A stretch of 64,000 bases of DNA, from positions 620,001-684,000 of the forward strand of contig FJUW01000011.1 of the NCBI GenBank assembly GCA_900074885.1. The letters are read 5' to 3'. The notes beneath the pieces are model-generated. The model saw nothing but the letters and a program-made list of their open reading frames with translations, made no database searches and had not been told where the DNA came from. This document shows, one piece after another, positions 45,372 through 56,752 of the stretch (positions are counted from its first letter, which is position 1; every line of letters starts with the position of its first letter). The position numbers and the translations under genes were made by a program. Source of the stretch: Rhynchosporium graminicola (taxonomy: Eukaryota; Ascomycota; Leotiomycetes; Helotiales; Ploettnerulaceae).

Positions 45372-47180
45372 CTATTTCCGCCGCCCAGCTTTACTTCTTT
45401 CAATGTCTACAATCATTTCCGTCAACTCTTCCATTCTCGCCAGTCGATGCTCGACATCTGGATTATTCTCAAACGTCCTGCGCGTGAGAAGATCATGGTC
45501 TTTGAACAATGAGTCTTCTAGCTTTTCGTGCTCTCTGCGTAGTGCGGATGAGTTGCCGGCTTTATTAACTGCCTTGAGAGAAAGGACTGTTGCTCGGCAG
45601 TCGATGAGTCTCAGCATCTTCTCTGACCAGCGTCCGATATCCCGTGGCTTAACATCGTACATCTTCTCGAATACCTCTGAAGCCTCTTCAATGTACTCCT
45701 CTGGCACGAGATCGGCCTCGAACATTGCAGCATCGACTACACCATTCGCTCTATGAGCTGCAATGTTCCCACTGAGGATAATAGCCCTGTCGATGTCGGT
45801 CGCAGGAATGTTGAGAACTGTCTCCCTTGCCCATTCAAGATTTCGTAACCTGACATCAACACCAATCTGAACGATGGGATCAAGAAGATCGCGCTGTTCC
45901 TCCAACTCTTGCTTCTCCTTAACAAGTGACTCAATTTTGCGAGACTGTCGTCTGTACTTCATCTCTAACTCAAGAACTTTAGTTTTAGCACCGTCTCTTT
46001 GCTCTCGCGCTCGGAAGTAGTCGGCCTTGTAAGAATCTCTGTCGTGACGAATGTCTTCAACATCTCGTAAAGATTTATTTAGGTCGATTGTGAGCTTATT
46101 GAAGGAAAATCTGAGATTCTTGAGCTCATTGATGGCTGTTGATGACTCCGCTGACTGTTTAGAGTTTGCTGCAGATCGATTTAAGGTTGTTCGAGAAATA
46201 TTGAGTTGTTCCGACAGAACAGAATTTGACGCAGTCAGATTATTGATCTCGATCTGGAATCTTATATTGCTCGCCTGCTCTCGTAGTAGTTGTGCTTGTA
46301 GCCGATGTTGCGAGATTCTGGAATTTTCTGTGGTTCTATTGAGGCTTCGGATGGTGTTTTCGAGATCCTTCCTTGCGACTGTCAGAGAAGTGATCTGTAC
46401 ATTGGCGATGGCCAGATCTTCGTTGACCACAATAAGCTTCTTGCCCGCGACTGAAAACCTCTTGGCTACTTTCTCGCTCTTCTCTCTCAACTTCTTGAGC
46501 TCTGATGTAGCTTTTTGACGCTGGCCCTCTATTTCATCTCTCTCCATCTGCAACTCCGGTGCAGGTACCACTGCTCTCAGCTTCTCCTGTAAAGATTTAA
46601 CCTTCTCCTGGAAGATATTCTCAACCTTTGCTCGCTCTTCTTCAGCCTTGACTATAGCTGATTGAAATTTTGTTATCCGGAGATTTGCATGCTTGAGCTC
46701 TCGGTCCCTCCTTTCGACTGCCAGTTTGAGAGATTTGTTTTGCTCTTGTAGCGTTTCTACGGCTGTGCGCGGTTGGCGAAGCAAAGAGGATGGTACCTGA
46801 AGACGGGAGATCGATACGGAGCTTTGCTTCTTCTCAGTGGTGGCTGCCATGGATACATTATCAATTGATCCAATATTGGGCTCCTTAGTTGTGGTAAGGT
46901 CTTTAGTAGAGATCGGAAGAGATGAACTGTCGACAGCCCGTGAACCTGGGATGGTCGCCTTCGATGACCCTTGCTTAAGAGTCGACCTGTGGAGGGTATT
47001 TGAGTGTGGAGAGTCAATATTTGGTGACTTCAAGCTCATATGGCCAGGGCCACGCTTCCGTGGTTTGTAGCCCGACACAGATTTTTTCTCCCCGTCGCCA
47101 ACCCATCCTGCGGGTAGGAAGTCTGCAAAGTCGTCGTCGGGGAAGCCGTTCTTCTGAGTCTGAGCCCATAAAAGTTTCAA
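45372..47180 (-). CDS. family member E: coiled coil plus canonical GNxAAH module, about 600 aa
   Basis: The clearest example of the family. Residues about 140-440 (numbered from 47180) are a long coiled coil rich in Lys, Glu, Arg and Asn. The module is DPIVQIGVDVRLRNLEWARE, LSGNIAAHRANGVVDAAMFE with Gly471, Asn472 and His476, VPEEYIEEASEVFEKMYDVK, WSEKMLRLIDCRATVLSL, and a C-terminal helix (RLARMEELTEMIVDIE). It closely matches member A. The frame has no ATG at its upstream end. A short exon ending ATG GAG with a GTCAGC donor and GCTGACC branch site near 47250 would splice in phase to TQKNGFPDDDFADFLPAGW, so the true start is probably near 47255 or in a further exon. Confidence 0.75.
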   Translation of the reverse strand: MKLLWAQTQKNGFPDDDFADFLPAGWVGDGEKKSVSGYKPRKRGPGHMSLKSPNIDSPHSNTLHRSTLKQGSSKATIPGSRAVDSSSLPISTKDLTTTKEPNIGSIDNVSMAATTEKKQSSVSISRLQVPSSLLRQPRTAVETLQEQNKSLKLAVERRDRELKHANLRITKFQSAIVKAEEERAKVENIFQEKVKSLQEKLRAVVPAPELQMERDEIEGQRQKATSELKKLREKSEKVAKRFSVAGKKLIVVNEDLAIANVQITSLTVARKDLENTIRSLNRTTENSRISQHRLQAQLLREQASNIRFQIEINNLTASNSVLSEQLNISRTTLNRSAANSKQSAESSTAINELKNLRFSFNKLTIDLNKSLRDVEDIRHDRDSYKADYFRAREQRDGAKTKVLELEMKYRRQSRKIESLVKEKQELEEQRDLLDPIVQIGVDVRLRNLEWARETVLNIPATDIDRAIILSGNIAAHRANGVVDAAMFEADLVPEEYIEEASEVFEKMYDVKPRDIGRWSEKMLRLIDCRATVLSLKAVNKAGNSSALRREHEKLEDSLFKDHDLLTRRTFENNPDVEHRLARMEELTEMIVDIERSKAGRRK

Positions 47181-47299
47181 TGTCTTCCCTCGGAGGAGAG
47201 GTCAGCGATTTGCGGTGCTCTTGGTTGTTGCTGACCTCCATCTCGATCAAGTCGCCGAGCACCGAAGTACGTCTCCAGATTCTTGAGAAATGATGTAGT

Positions 47300-48221
47300 T
47301 GAGGAGAAGGAGACGGTAAAAGGAAATTGTACAAACCATAAGTCGAAAAATGTTGAAGGTGAGGAAATACGCGTCGCGTCTCGGGCAGTTGAGGTTCTCT
47401 GTGGCAGCGCCAAATGCTGAGATGAAGCTAAGAATAACCGAGGAAGCTAGTCCGGCAAAAGTGTCGTTCAGGCAAGCTCAGAAGCATAAAAACATATCCA
47501 ACTACTCTATGATCCATGGAGGTGCTTACACAAGGATCTCGGAGCCAGAGTGTGTTGATTCGGCAACACTTGAAGGATAGACAGACTTTCTTCGTGAGCA
47601 AACCCCTGGATGGGCTTGTCTCCTTCGACCATTATTTGGAAAATTCAGGAAACTTTTGATAACACCGTTTGATGACCAACTAAATCAACTGGCTAAATCA
47701 TCTGGTAAATAATATAAGAATCGTAGGTCTAGTCAAGGAGAGCCGATTCTTGACCGAAGAAGCGAACCTTGCCTGGGATATAACGACAAACAGGACAAAT
47801 AATTAATTCAAACTCGAGTTTAATTCTGAGAACTTATGAGAAACTATCAGCAGAGGTGGAAGCTTTGGAGTTACAGAACTATTCTCTGACTTTAATAGCT
47901 AATTTTGATACAATCTTGGCATGAGACATGGGCTGCAGAGTGTGTTTGCTGAACCACTTCACTGGAAACGCAAATATTGAGCCTCGGACCAGGATTCATA
48001 TCCATCGGGTCTCAGAGCCAGGTACTGTAGATGCGAGAATTCATCACTCTTTGGGGTCGGCAAATGTGTTTTGCATATGATGTGAGGTGTTAATTAAACT
48101 AATAAAGATGCTCAGAATCTGAAGTCGTCGAAATTTGGCCTCGATGATCGAGAGCGCTGATGTGCAGCTGAAGGAGCAGATATTAATGCCCCGAGAGCAG
48201 GATTACCGAGTATGAGCTTCT
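47300..48221. other. intergenic between E and F
   Basis: The first 120 bases may carry a 5' exon of E. The rest is AT-leaning with no supported gene. Confidence 0.4.
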
Positions 48222-49517
48222 TCAATTGCTCAAAATTTCTATAGAAGTCGGTACGGTAGAAATTGATTGAGCCGGGGTCCGATGGAACTCCTTCATTTCA
48301 GAAGGCCAGTCCACGAGCTGAATGAACCAGTCAATGTGTTGATGCTTCCATACAATCTCGGGCAGGAAACCGTACGCAATTGAGAATAAATGAGCCTGCT
48401 CATCATCATATTGCTTGGCCGGAAAGAAGGATTGGTACATCAATGCATGAGCGACGGCCGATCCTCCGTGGGCCGCGCTGTTCCCCTCCTCGATGATATC
48501 CTTTTTGGGGATGGTCCACGGAAACTTATGATGCTCAAGATTGTGGCGTGCGAGTGTAGTTGCCAAACGCATCAAAGGCTCCGTTTCTTTTCTTTATAGG
48601 TCTCAGGTCTCTTTGATCCCGCGTTTGACTTTCAGGTCGACGTCCATTTCGTGCGCTATTCTCGTTCCCGATTCGTGTTACTCTCTCAAATAGCTAATAG
48701 TATCCTCCAGACTACTAATAGTGCCCAATAAACTGAACGTATGGTTAATCGAATCTTATTTGTCTCCTTCGCCTCCTTGCTGATCACGACCAATGGTGGC
48801 TTCTACCCCTGCACCTTGATTAAAAGCATTCGCTAAGACCGTTCTTCGACGGTTTTCAGATACCGCTGTCTCATACAAAGACTTTCTTAGGGCTGCTTCT
48901 TTCTCGAAACAGACCTTCTTGAGTTTCTACAATTTATATTCCGAACCTAGCTTCGAATTGTTGGCGCCTGCAACCCCTCCTTCAATCTGGTTCAGAACCG
49001 CTTTCATGTTACGAAGGTCCCTCGCGAGTGTGTCAAATCTGTGCTTCATCTCATTGAGATCAAAAGACAGCTCCGGGTCTCCTCGATTGAAGTCCGATCT
49101 CATGTCACCTTCTCCCATGATATTATCATCTTTCTGCTTCGCCTCCTTCTCGACGGCAACTGGCAGCTTCAGGACTCCTTCGCCAACGTCCAAGCTTACA
49201 ACTACCGAGTCAGCATTCATTCCCAGTGTATTTGAGGGCTATTTGGAGATTAGCTCTTGGTTTAGTCGCTGTTGCTCCTCCAAGCGGGCCAGCGCACGGT
49301 GATATCCGTCCTGCGCAATATGAAATCTCAATTTGAGGGCTTTCAGCTCGCGCACCTCATCTTCAGCATGTTCTTGGATGTATTTAGCACTTCTATCCAG
49401 GCGATCGAATTCTCTGTGCTCATTTTCGACAGAGATCCTGGTCTCCTTCATGTCTGCGATCATGGTGGCTAGCTTCTGAAGGTCGGTAATTATGTCGTCG
49501 AGCTGTAGCTTCGTCAT
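48222..49517 (-). pseudogene. family member F: decayed by six in-frame stops, no frameshift
   Basis: One reading frame runs from 49517 to 48222 and stays family-like throughout, but it is interrupted at 49239 (TAG), 48927 (TAG), and then by TAA, TAA, TGA and TAA between about 48740 and 48600. Between the stops the sequence is coiled-coil-like (LDDIITDLQKLATMIADMKE; KLKKVCFEKEAALRKSLYET; AVSENRRRTVLANAFNQ). The remnant MDVDLKVKRGI corresponds to the GVDxRxRxLE element. The module then reads EEGNSAAHGGSAVAHALMYQ, HLFSIAYGFLPEIVWKHQHI and DWFIQLVDW. All breaks are substitutions to stop codons; no indel is needed. Some stops could be hidden in unrecognised introns. Confidence 0.72.
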
Positions 49518-50703
49518 CGTGCCTGGCGAGGCCTCCTAGCCCGTAAAGTCCTTCATTCTTGTGTGCAATGCGTGTGACAATGGTGTTAGCTTTGGTCTCG
49601 AATTCGATATGCAGCGATGAGAATAACTCGGTTCCTGGCTCTAAAAGGTAAAGAGTGACACAGCACACGGAGAGGAATTGCTTTCGATGTCTTAATGCTT
49701 AGTTGCGACTCGATTATTGGTAGGACTAGATGCCGGTTCCTTTTTCGAGTCTGGGTGAATTCGACGATTCGTGACTTTGAGCTTCGGAATTGTTAAATTA
49801 CAGTACGAAAGACCAAGGGCTTCAGCTGTGATAGGATTTAAAACTCTGCCTGTAAGTCCTGGTTTCCCCTGTAGAGTCTGAGCATCAAGGCTGGGAGAAG
49901 CTCAGCAAGGTGGGTCGGGCCATCCACGCTAGCTCTCGAGAATCCGCTCAAGTAAACAAACAGGGTTATGTGATGGTACCTACTCTCGCTTATGTAGTTA
50001 GAGCACAGACCATTAGTTCTATAGCTTTATTCAGGAGGTCTCCAAATCTCTTTCACAATTGAACTACGCTTCTCAAGGAGTTCAGTTTTAACGTGTTCTC
50101 TGGTTGGCGCCAACCATAAATGGCATAGAGTATAGGATGAAGTCCGGGCCAGTAATGATACTTGGAACATTCAACTCACGATCACAATCAGAATAAAAAC
50201 CATTTGATCTAAAGATTTCTGTGAGAACCCACTTGACAGTCTTTAGAAAAGCTTTGGATCCTCCAATTGATTCTTAGAATCATGAGTTTTGAGAAACTGA
50301 GGAGTTACAGCACAAGGAATGACATAAGTTACATCGGACTGAACTCCATTAGACCAAGTAATCTGTTGAAATTTGTGAAAGAAGCTATTGACCAGTGGCT
50401 GAAGCTAATCCGCTCTCCCAGTTGTGAGGAATCTTGCAAGAAGTGGTCTCCTAGACAATCCAACATTTCCAGAACTGGAAGTCAAAACGTTTCGAGAACT
50501 CCTGCCAACCATCTAAGTGGACTGAAGATAACAAATTTCTTATCCTCGATATGTTCAGAGCCATCCATCCAGAGCCTTAGAGCGTCCATCAATATTATCA
50601 GTCTTATTTAAGACACGTTGCGGATTCCAGAAATTACTTTTCAGGATCGGTGACTACCCAACTGTTAGCTTATGGGAGAACAGTGGAATTATTCACAATA
50701 GAC
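49518..50703. other. intergenic between F and G
   Basis: A minus-strand frame at 49668-49520 (ELFSSLHIEFETKANTIVTR) may be an upstream exon of relic F. The frame at 50267-50611 (+) has no recognisable feature. Confidence 0.4.
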
Positions 50704-52050
50704 CTACCGGTTCTTGAGATAGGCATTATGCTTTGCCAATCCGGTCTTATGCAAGTCCTTCAGCTCCGCAATGGCCTTGACTGACTCTGGCTTGTCGAAG
50801 TGCTTCAATAAGTCCTCGGTGTTCAAACTGGGTACGCAGATACTAAGCAGTAGCGCTCTTGACATCTCTCCGAACTTGGTAATCTGGTAATTGTTGCCGT
50901 TGGCCTGGAGACAGAAGTCCTTAATAGCAACGTGCCAGTCGAGCACTTCCAACAATTTCTGAGCAGCCTGATGCTTTCAAACAAAAGTAGGGGAGTATCC
51001 ATACAGTTGTGTGAAGAAAGATATGTCGGTACGTCGGTAGGGAGCTGGGCATGATGCCTGGTACAGATTAGCATCCGCGAGAGCCATTACATAATGCGAT
51101 GCCTTGTTGCCCAGACCGATAATCATTTCGTCGTTGGTTGAACTGAGCCACTCCAACTTTCGAGCTCTGACTGCACATCCAGCATCGTACAAGCCTGCCA
51201 TCTCTCCAAACTGAAATTTGCGGCCTCGTTCGAATGAAATCTCCATATTTCCGACCACACTCTTGCTCTTGTCTTCTGGTAACTTTTCGATGGGGTTTTT
51301 GATGGCGCGAAGAGCATTAGGGATGTTTTGATTGATCGACTTCTGGGATGCGACCTCGGATCTGAGCTCAGCAATTGTCTTCTTGAATACATTTATTTCC
51401 TCCAAACAGACGGCATGATCTTCACTGGTTCTGTTGACGCCGTGAGTGCCATGCAATTTGTAGCTTGGAAGGTATGACTTAAGCTTGTAGATGGTGTCTA
51501 TGAGGTCTAGAATCTTTGGGCCAAGTTTGGAACGTACAGACTTTGCAGCCAAGATGAGCTCGGCGTTCCGGTTGAATTGCTTTTGTTTCTGCTCAATTTT
51601 ACCGCGGAGGTTCTTGAGTTTTCTGCGAAGAATCAACAGTCTAGCATTCTCTTCAATCAACCGGATGCGTTCATCGAGGTCAATCTTATCGTCGGACTCA
51701 GGAGTAGAGCAGGTCTCCGCCGAGAAAGCAATGGTCTCCATGCGTACATTCTTCTTTTGCCAATCTGCCTTCTTGATACCGAATTCCTTTTCATCTCTAT
51801 CGTGACTCTCCTGTAGCTCGGCCAGTTGGCTCTTCAAGGTTGGCTCTTCGTTCTGAAGTCTTGGGATATCTTCACCAGCTTCCAGCAGAGACTTCTCGTA
51901 CTCCTCTATCATTTTCTTGTTGTCACTGATATGATCGATGGATTTCATGGTGACCTCTGCTTCATCTCGCTCGGGCTGATGATCGACGTCCTTGATGGCT
52001 GCCATTTTTGCAGTAAGAGCTGCCCAGTCGATGTCCTTGATGACTACCAT
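50704..52050 (-). pseudogene. family member G: coiled coil plus module, one in-frame TGA
   Basis: From the first ATG (52050) the frame encodes 357 residues to a TGA at 50977-50979, then continues in the same frame for 90 more residues to a normal stop at 50704. The N-terminus holds a duplicated 15-residue unit (AALTxKMxxIKDxD). A coiled coil spans about residues 55-260, and the module reads GLYDAGCAVRARKLEWLSS, GLGNKASHYVMALADANLYQ and FFTQLYGYSPTFV. The TGA follows directly and KHQAAQKLLEVLDW comes after it. Relic F has VWKHQ at this position and members H and I have VW, so the stop replaces a conserved Trp codon. Either the protein is truncated or the gene has recently died. The ORF also extends 21 codons upstream of the ATG, suggesting a 5' exon. 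Confidence 0.68.
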
Positions 52051-52113
52051 CTTTACAGTGAGAGCTGCTCGGTCGAGAATCTCAATGTGACAAAGGAATG
52101 TCAGAGCAGACAC

Positions 52114-53463
52114 CGTACGTGTTGGATCTTATTGGATGATACTATAGACAACGGGGGTCAGTCAAACGTTGCGGCAGCGCAAATCAAGACAAAAATCTTG
52201 CAAGTTAAATGCAAGTCATGCCCAGGGTGAGGGTGGAGAGGAGTTTCACTGATGCTGATCGCCAAAGAGAGTGTGCTTACCAACACTGTATCAGTGACCA
52301 CCGCGAGGTTTTCCAATTGGCCCCCGGAATGGATTGTGGTGGTAGTTGTTGGTTATACCCTCGTGTTGAAGTTGTTGGGTGGAAAAGGAAGAAAAGTTGA
52401 GTGATTCTAAGAATTAGGGATCTGAGACTCTGAATTCACTTCGAGTAAAACAGAGAATCAACGTAAGGGCAGCAATCAGGCATGTAAGAAAACAATAAAT
52501 ATCTAGGGGTGAATCCCAGTCATGAAGACGAAGGAGCAAGACTAAAATGCAAAAGGGAACAATTCGGAGATGTGGTAAATTTAGAAAATGAGGTTCTGTT
52601 ACCTACGGTTGACCAATATCTGCTATTGGCCAAAAGGAGGTTGTCTTATTTCCCCCTAGCTAAGAATTTCGGCGAAGACTGTAGCTAGGCAATCGTATAC
52701 TCGTGAAATAAATAATTAATGAATCATCTAAAGAGAGGCTGTGATCAGAAGAACTTGAAATTACTAGGATTCAAAATTTAATTTGTTAAAAATTATAATA
52801 GAAGAGAAGGAAGTAGATTTGATATCCGTAGATTGTTAATGATTTAGATTTGCGGAAGTGATATTCTTGAATGTGATCGGACTTTTCTTTACTCGAATGC
52901 CTCTGTCTGGAAAGTTCGTGTAACCCCAAGCTCCCTTCGAGCTTCTTTATTACAATTGATTTTTCCTTATAATTCTAAGAAAATAGTGTGGTTATTTATT
53001 TAGATCTAGAAGAATAGGAATTGGACTTTCAAATCATGTGCTTGCGTTATGATATTGGAATAGCGTTGGTAAGGTTGAGGATGGGGGGATGGATCAGGTC
53101 CGGTGCTTGTTGTGGTTATAGAATCGGGGTTCGTCGTGGGGATGGTTTTCAGCTGCTGGTTTACTGATTGGGTGATGTTGTGCTGTTTCATATTTGATTG
53201 TGAAGCTTTGAACAGTGCTTGAATTGAACGACTGTGAGTTCCATTCGAAATTCAAGGTTGTTCACATTTAGAAGCACATGGGAATGAGGTAAACTAAAAT
53301 CGGCTTTGAAGAATTATTCTCGGATCAGATATATCTGCATATTACAAAACTACCTAAGGACTTAGCAAGCCATGCATATCGCTCGCCGAGATGAACTCTA
53401 ATAATGCCATGAAAGAAGCAAACGACATTCAGATACCGCCTTTTCTCATGCGTATCGAGTTCT
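52114..53463. other. intergenic, AT-rich in part
   Basis: The stretch 52700-53000 is AT-rich with poly-A and poly-T runs. No gene is supported. A 5' exon of G may lie at 52114-52180, where there is a TTGTCTATAG acceptor-like sequence on the minus strand. Confidence 0.4.
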
Positions 53464-55466
53464 TCAGCACATGCACAGACTATTTGCCTCATAGAGAACA
53501 TCCTCAAACTCCATCCAAGCATTCTCCCATGGCTGATCCCAAGAATCCTCAACACCCTTGCGCCGCTCAACATAGTTCTTGGCAGCGGTCACTGACGCAA
53601 TGCGAGACATCTCCTCGTAAGCATCGACAAGATCAGGGTCGTTCTTGAACTGTTCATCGGTGGTAATGGCCAGGGTCTTGTAGGATGGGAAGATACGGGG
53701 CAGGACCTTGTCGAATTGCTCCTTGAACTCAATGGTGCCAAACTCGTCATCGGTCTTCTCGGACTTGGAGATGAATGCCTTCATGTCAGAAGCCATGTCC
53801 AGGACATCGGCGAGGATCTTGAAGTCATTGCGGAGCTCCCCTAGGTGACGGGCGAGTTAGTATCAAGAGTGGTTGGAGAATAGGATTAGACATGTCTCAA
53901 GAAAATCTTGTAACATTCAGAAGTAAAATTTGGAATGTCTCAGTACTTACAAACAACATTGGCTGGAACACCGTAGTGGAGGATCTCAAAGTTGTTGAAG
54001 TCTCTGCCATGGGTATCCTCGTCATCGAAACCAGCATGATACATAGTTGAATCGGCAAGAACATTACCACCAAAGTAAGCAGAATAACCATCCTCGTACT
54101 TATCCAGGTTAATGTTGATATTCTGATCTGAGCACTTTGTACGAAGGAGGCTGTAGTTGTTGCGGTATCTCATGGATCGACCGAGACGGTACTGTAGAAA
54201 TTGTTAGTAATTTCCTCAGAAGTTCTCGTAACTTGTGGCATGCCACAGCATTAATGTCTTGAGAAGGTTTTGTGACTTACAATCGGCTTCATAATTTCAA
54301 TCTTGTCCTCGAGGGCCTTGACGTGGATAGCAGACTTGACATCAACATACTTCGTCTTTGCTGACTTTTTCATTTCTTCGACATCCTTCTTAGTTCGATC
54401 AACAAAAGCGGTGAGGGCAGCGAGTTCCTGAGCTTGTGCTTGGATCTTTGCCTCGGCGGCCGCCAATGCCATGACCCGCTGATTCAAGACGTGGACCTCA
54501 TCGGCAGCAGCACCCTTTTCAGCGGAAAGCTCAAGAACCTTCTTCTGCAGAGTTGTGTTCTCCTCAGAAACTTGCTTCAAACTACCCAAAGCGTCATGAA
54601 CGGTGACGTCGGTCGCAGGTGCAGCAGTGCTCTCTCCGTCCTTGTACTTTGCAATCCAGGTGATGTTAGATTGCTCGTAGTCATCCTTCAGTCCGGCGAC
54701 AGCAACAGACTTCTTTTCCAGGGTGACTTGGAAAGCTTTGAAGTCTGCAAACTTGGTTTCCATGGCCGACTTTTCAGCTTCAAAGAGATCATAGGCCTCA
54801 AGAACTTCGATTTCGATCTCCATCGCCTCGAACTCAAGCTTTGCGACCTTGGTCTTGGCCTTGTGGGCGTCAATGATTGCGGCTCTTGACAAGTCCTGAG
54901 TTCCATTTGGGACATTGGAAGTTGCCTTGGTCTGCTCAATCAATTGTAATTTGGACTGGTGGACAGCGACAATGTCTTGGTATGCCTGCTGTAGCCTCTC
55001 AAGGTGGGCGTTAGCAGGCTCGAAGATCCTTTGCATCTCGTGGATCCGATCATTGATGCTGTCAATTTCGCGAAGCATTCCAGCGATTTGGACTTCCTTC
55101 TTGAGGAGTCTGAGTAAAGTCAGCGTAGGCACTTCGCCGTAGTGAGCGAAAAGAAGCTGAAAGGGTGACTTACTCAAGCTTCTCAGTGTACTTCAGTTGA
55201 TCTCTCTCAGGATCAGTAGAGCAGTAGTCCTCGAAATGCGTGCTCTCGCGGTGTCCTCTAGTGATGACGAGAGTTGGGCAGATTCCATCGGTGGTGCGGA
55301 CCTCCTCTGAGAAGTATCGCATTGGGGATGTGGGGACTCTTGGTGAGAGCTTTGGGGTCTTGAACGAATGGTTAGTACCAGCGCTCTTGGTAGGCGTGAT
55401 TGGTCGAGCAGAAGGTGGAGTGATGGGATTGCTGCCGCCCTTGGCGGATTGAGTTGGGGACGACAT
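53464..55466 (-). CDS. family member H: coiled coil plus module with altered His motif, 579 aa
   Basis: Four phase-consistent exons: 55466-55174, 55109-54281, 54191-53951 and 53840-53464, with introns of 64, 89 and 110 nt. The Ser/Thr/Pro-rich N-terminus (SSPTQSAKGGSNPITPPSAR) has several S/T-P sites. A coiled coil covers about residues 95-370 (LLKKEVQIAGMLREIDSIND; LEFEAMEIEIEVLEAYDLFE). The module starts at the second junction (IMKPI, then YRLGRSMRYRNNYSLL). It continues GYSAYFGGNVLADSTMYHAG, where the usual AAH is AYF, then ILHYGVPANVVW, whose Trp codon is completed across the last intron, and a helical C-terminus. The gene is complete and well supported by splice phase. Confidence 0.8.
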
Positions 55467-56752
55467 GACTATAAAAACAATGACTTGGGTTCTGATTGAA
55501 GTCAGTAGGTGATTCGCAATTCATCTTGACGGCGGCGGGTAGGTATGATAGCACCATAAAGTGTGCGAGCTCGGGGCAAGGTGGGCTCAAAAGTGATTTC
55601 CTGACTGGGGAGACCGAATACAACTCACCTGGAAAGGGGCTTGGTGCTGGTTGCAGTAAAAGCGTGGCCGTAGCTGTAAGAGTCCGCGAAGACGAGGTTG
55701 CTATTTTGAGGTCAGAGTGCTATCATGGAAGAAGCTTAAGGGCGACGCGTTGTGGTACGAGGCAACGAGCTGGAAGGAGGGAAAGAGAGGAGCGCAGACG
55801 TACGTGAGATCTTGGGAGTCTCTGAGTTTGACGTTACTTAACAGTGTAAAAAAGGAAGATCGTGATCGTAATTGATCTCGACTGTTAGTTGAGGTTGAGA
55901 TTGATGAGAGTGAAGAGGATGGACAGGAAATGGAGGGAGGTCCACAGGGAGATATATGCTGGACGTGGGGCGCCAAGGTTTTCCTAAGCGAAGGTCGCGG
56001 TGTCGAGGACAATAAGAACAGGGAGGACAGTACCTCAAGGTGAAAAGAAAGTGAATCGAAATCCGGGACGTGATCTTGATGCTGAGTCTCGTACGTGGTG
56101 TTTGTAATCGTTTGATATGAGTCCATGGATAAGGCCGGTTAAGGCCGTGCCTCCCCCTTGATTGTTTGTTGACATTGTATTTGATTAGTGCTTCTGCCAA
56201 TCCAGCAACCCCAAGAGCAAATGATCAATAGACGGGTTAAGTCTTGAGCCTCGATGATGCCCGCTTCTATATCGCTGGCTGCAACTCTTTCAAATTCGTT
56301 AATTAAGCTTCGATCAGGATGGTGCCGCAGAAGCTTTCCGCAATGCCTGACTGATTTGTACCAAGACGCATCTCAAGTATTCAAACCACGGTTTCTTAAG
56401 GAAACGATGTCAGTCAACCATTGCTGTGCTGCTGTGCAGCTTCTACTTGAACACGATGTCAACGGTCTAGTAGAATTCCTCAATTGCTCAAGCATGGCAC
56501 GTGGTAAAAAAAACCCAGATTGTTTCCCAAAGATCTCAAAGCCCTGACGGCACAACATGGTAGTGGTGACCTTTAAGCCTACATTTTCTGCTCTTCGTTT
56601 CCACCTCTCCTGCTTGGAAAGCGAAATATTGGTCTTTTTGAGATCCTCAGCCCTTCATTCCGTAGTATAATTGATAAACGCCGAACGATCTGACACATTG
56701 AAGACTCCCATGCAAGCCCAGGTAGCGCTAAAGACCTACATCCATGTGCCAA
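55467..56752. other. intergenic, upstream of H
   Basis: The region from 55467 to about 56200 is purine-rich on the plus strand (CT-rich on the coding strand of H), as in fungal promoters. The frames at 55701-56200 are composition artefacts. The frame at 56254-56547 (+) has no recognisable domain. Confidence 0.45.

Noticed and set aside
45372..47180. Long plus-strand frames opposite member E (45259-45756, 46051-46518)
   Set aside because: They are antisense shadows of a coiled-coil gene, rich in Ser/Leu/Cys, with no family resemblance.
50977..50979. Programmed TGA readthrough or selenocysteine in members G and J
   Set aside because: The codons after TGA (AAG, CGA) do not match the TGA CTA readthrough context, no selenocysteine element is visible, and such fungi are not known to use selenocysteine; decay is simpler.
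55701..56200. Minus-strand frames upstream of member H as a separate gene
   Set aside because: Composition is dominated by the CT-rich promoter tract and there is no domain or splice support.
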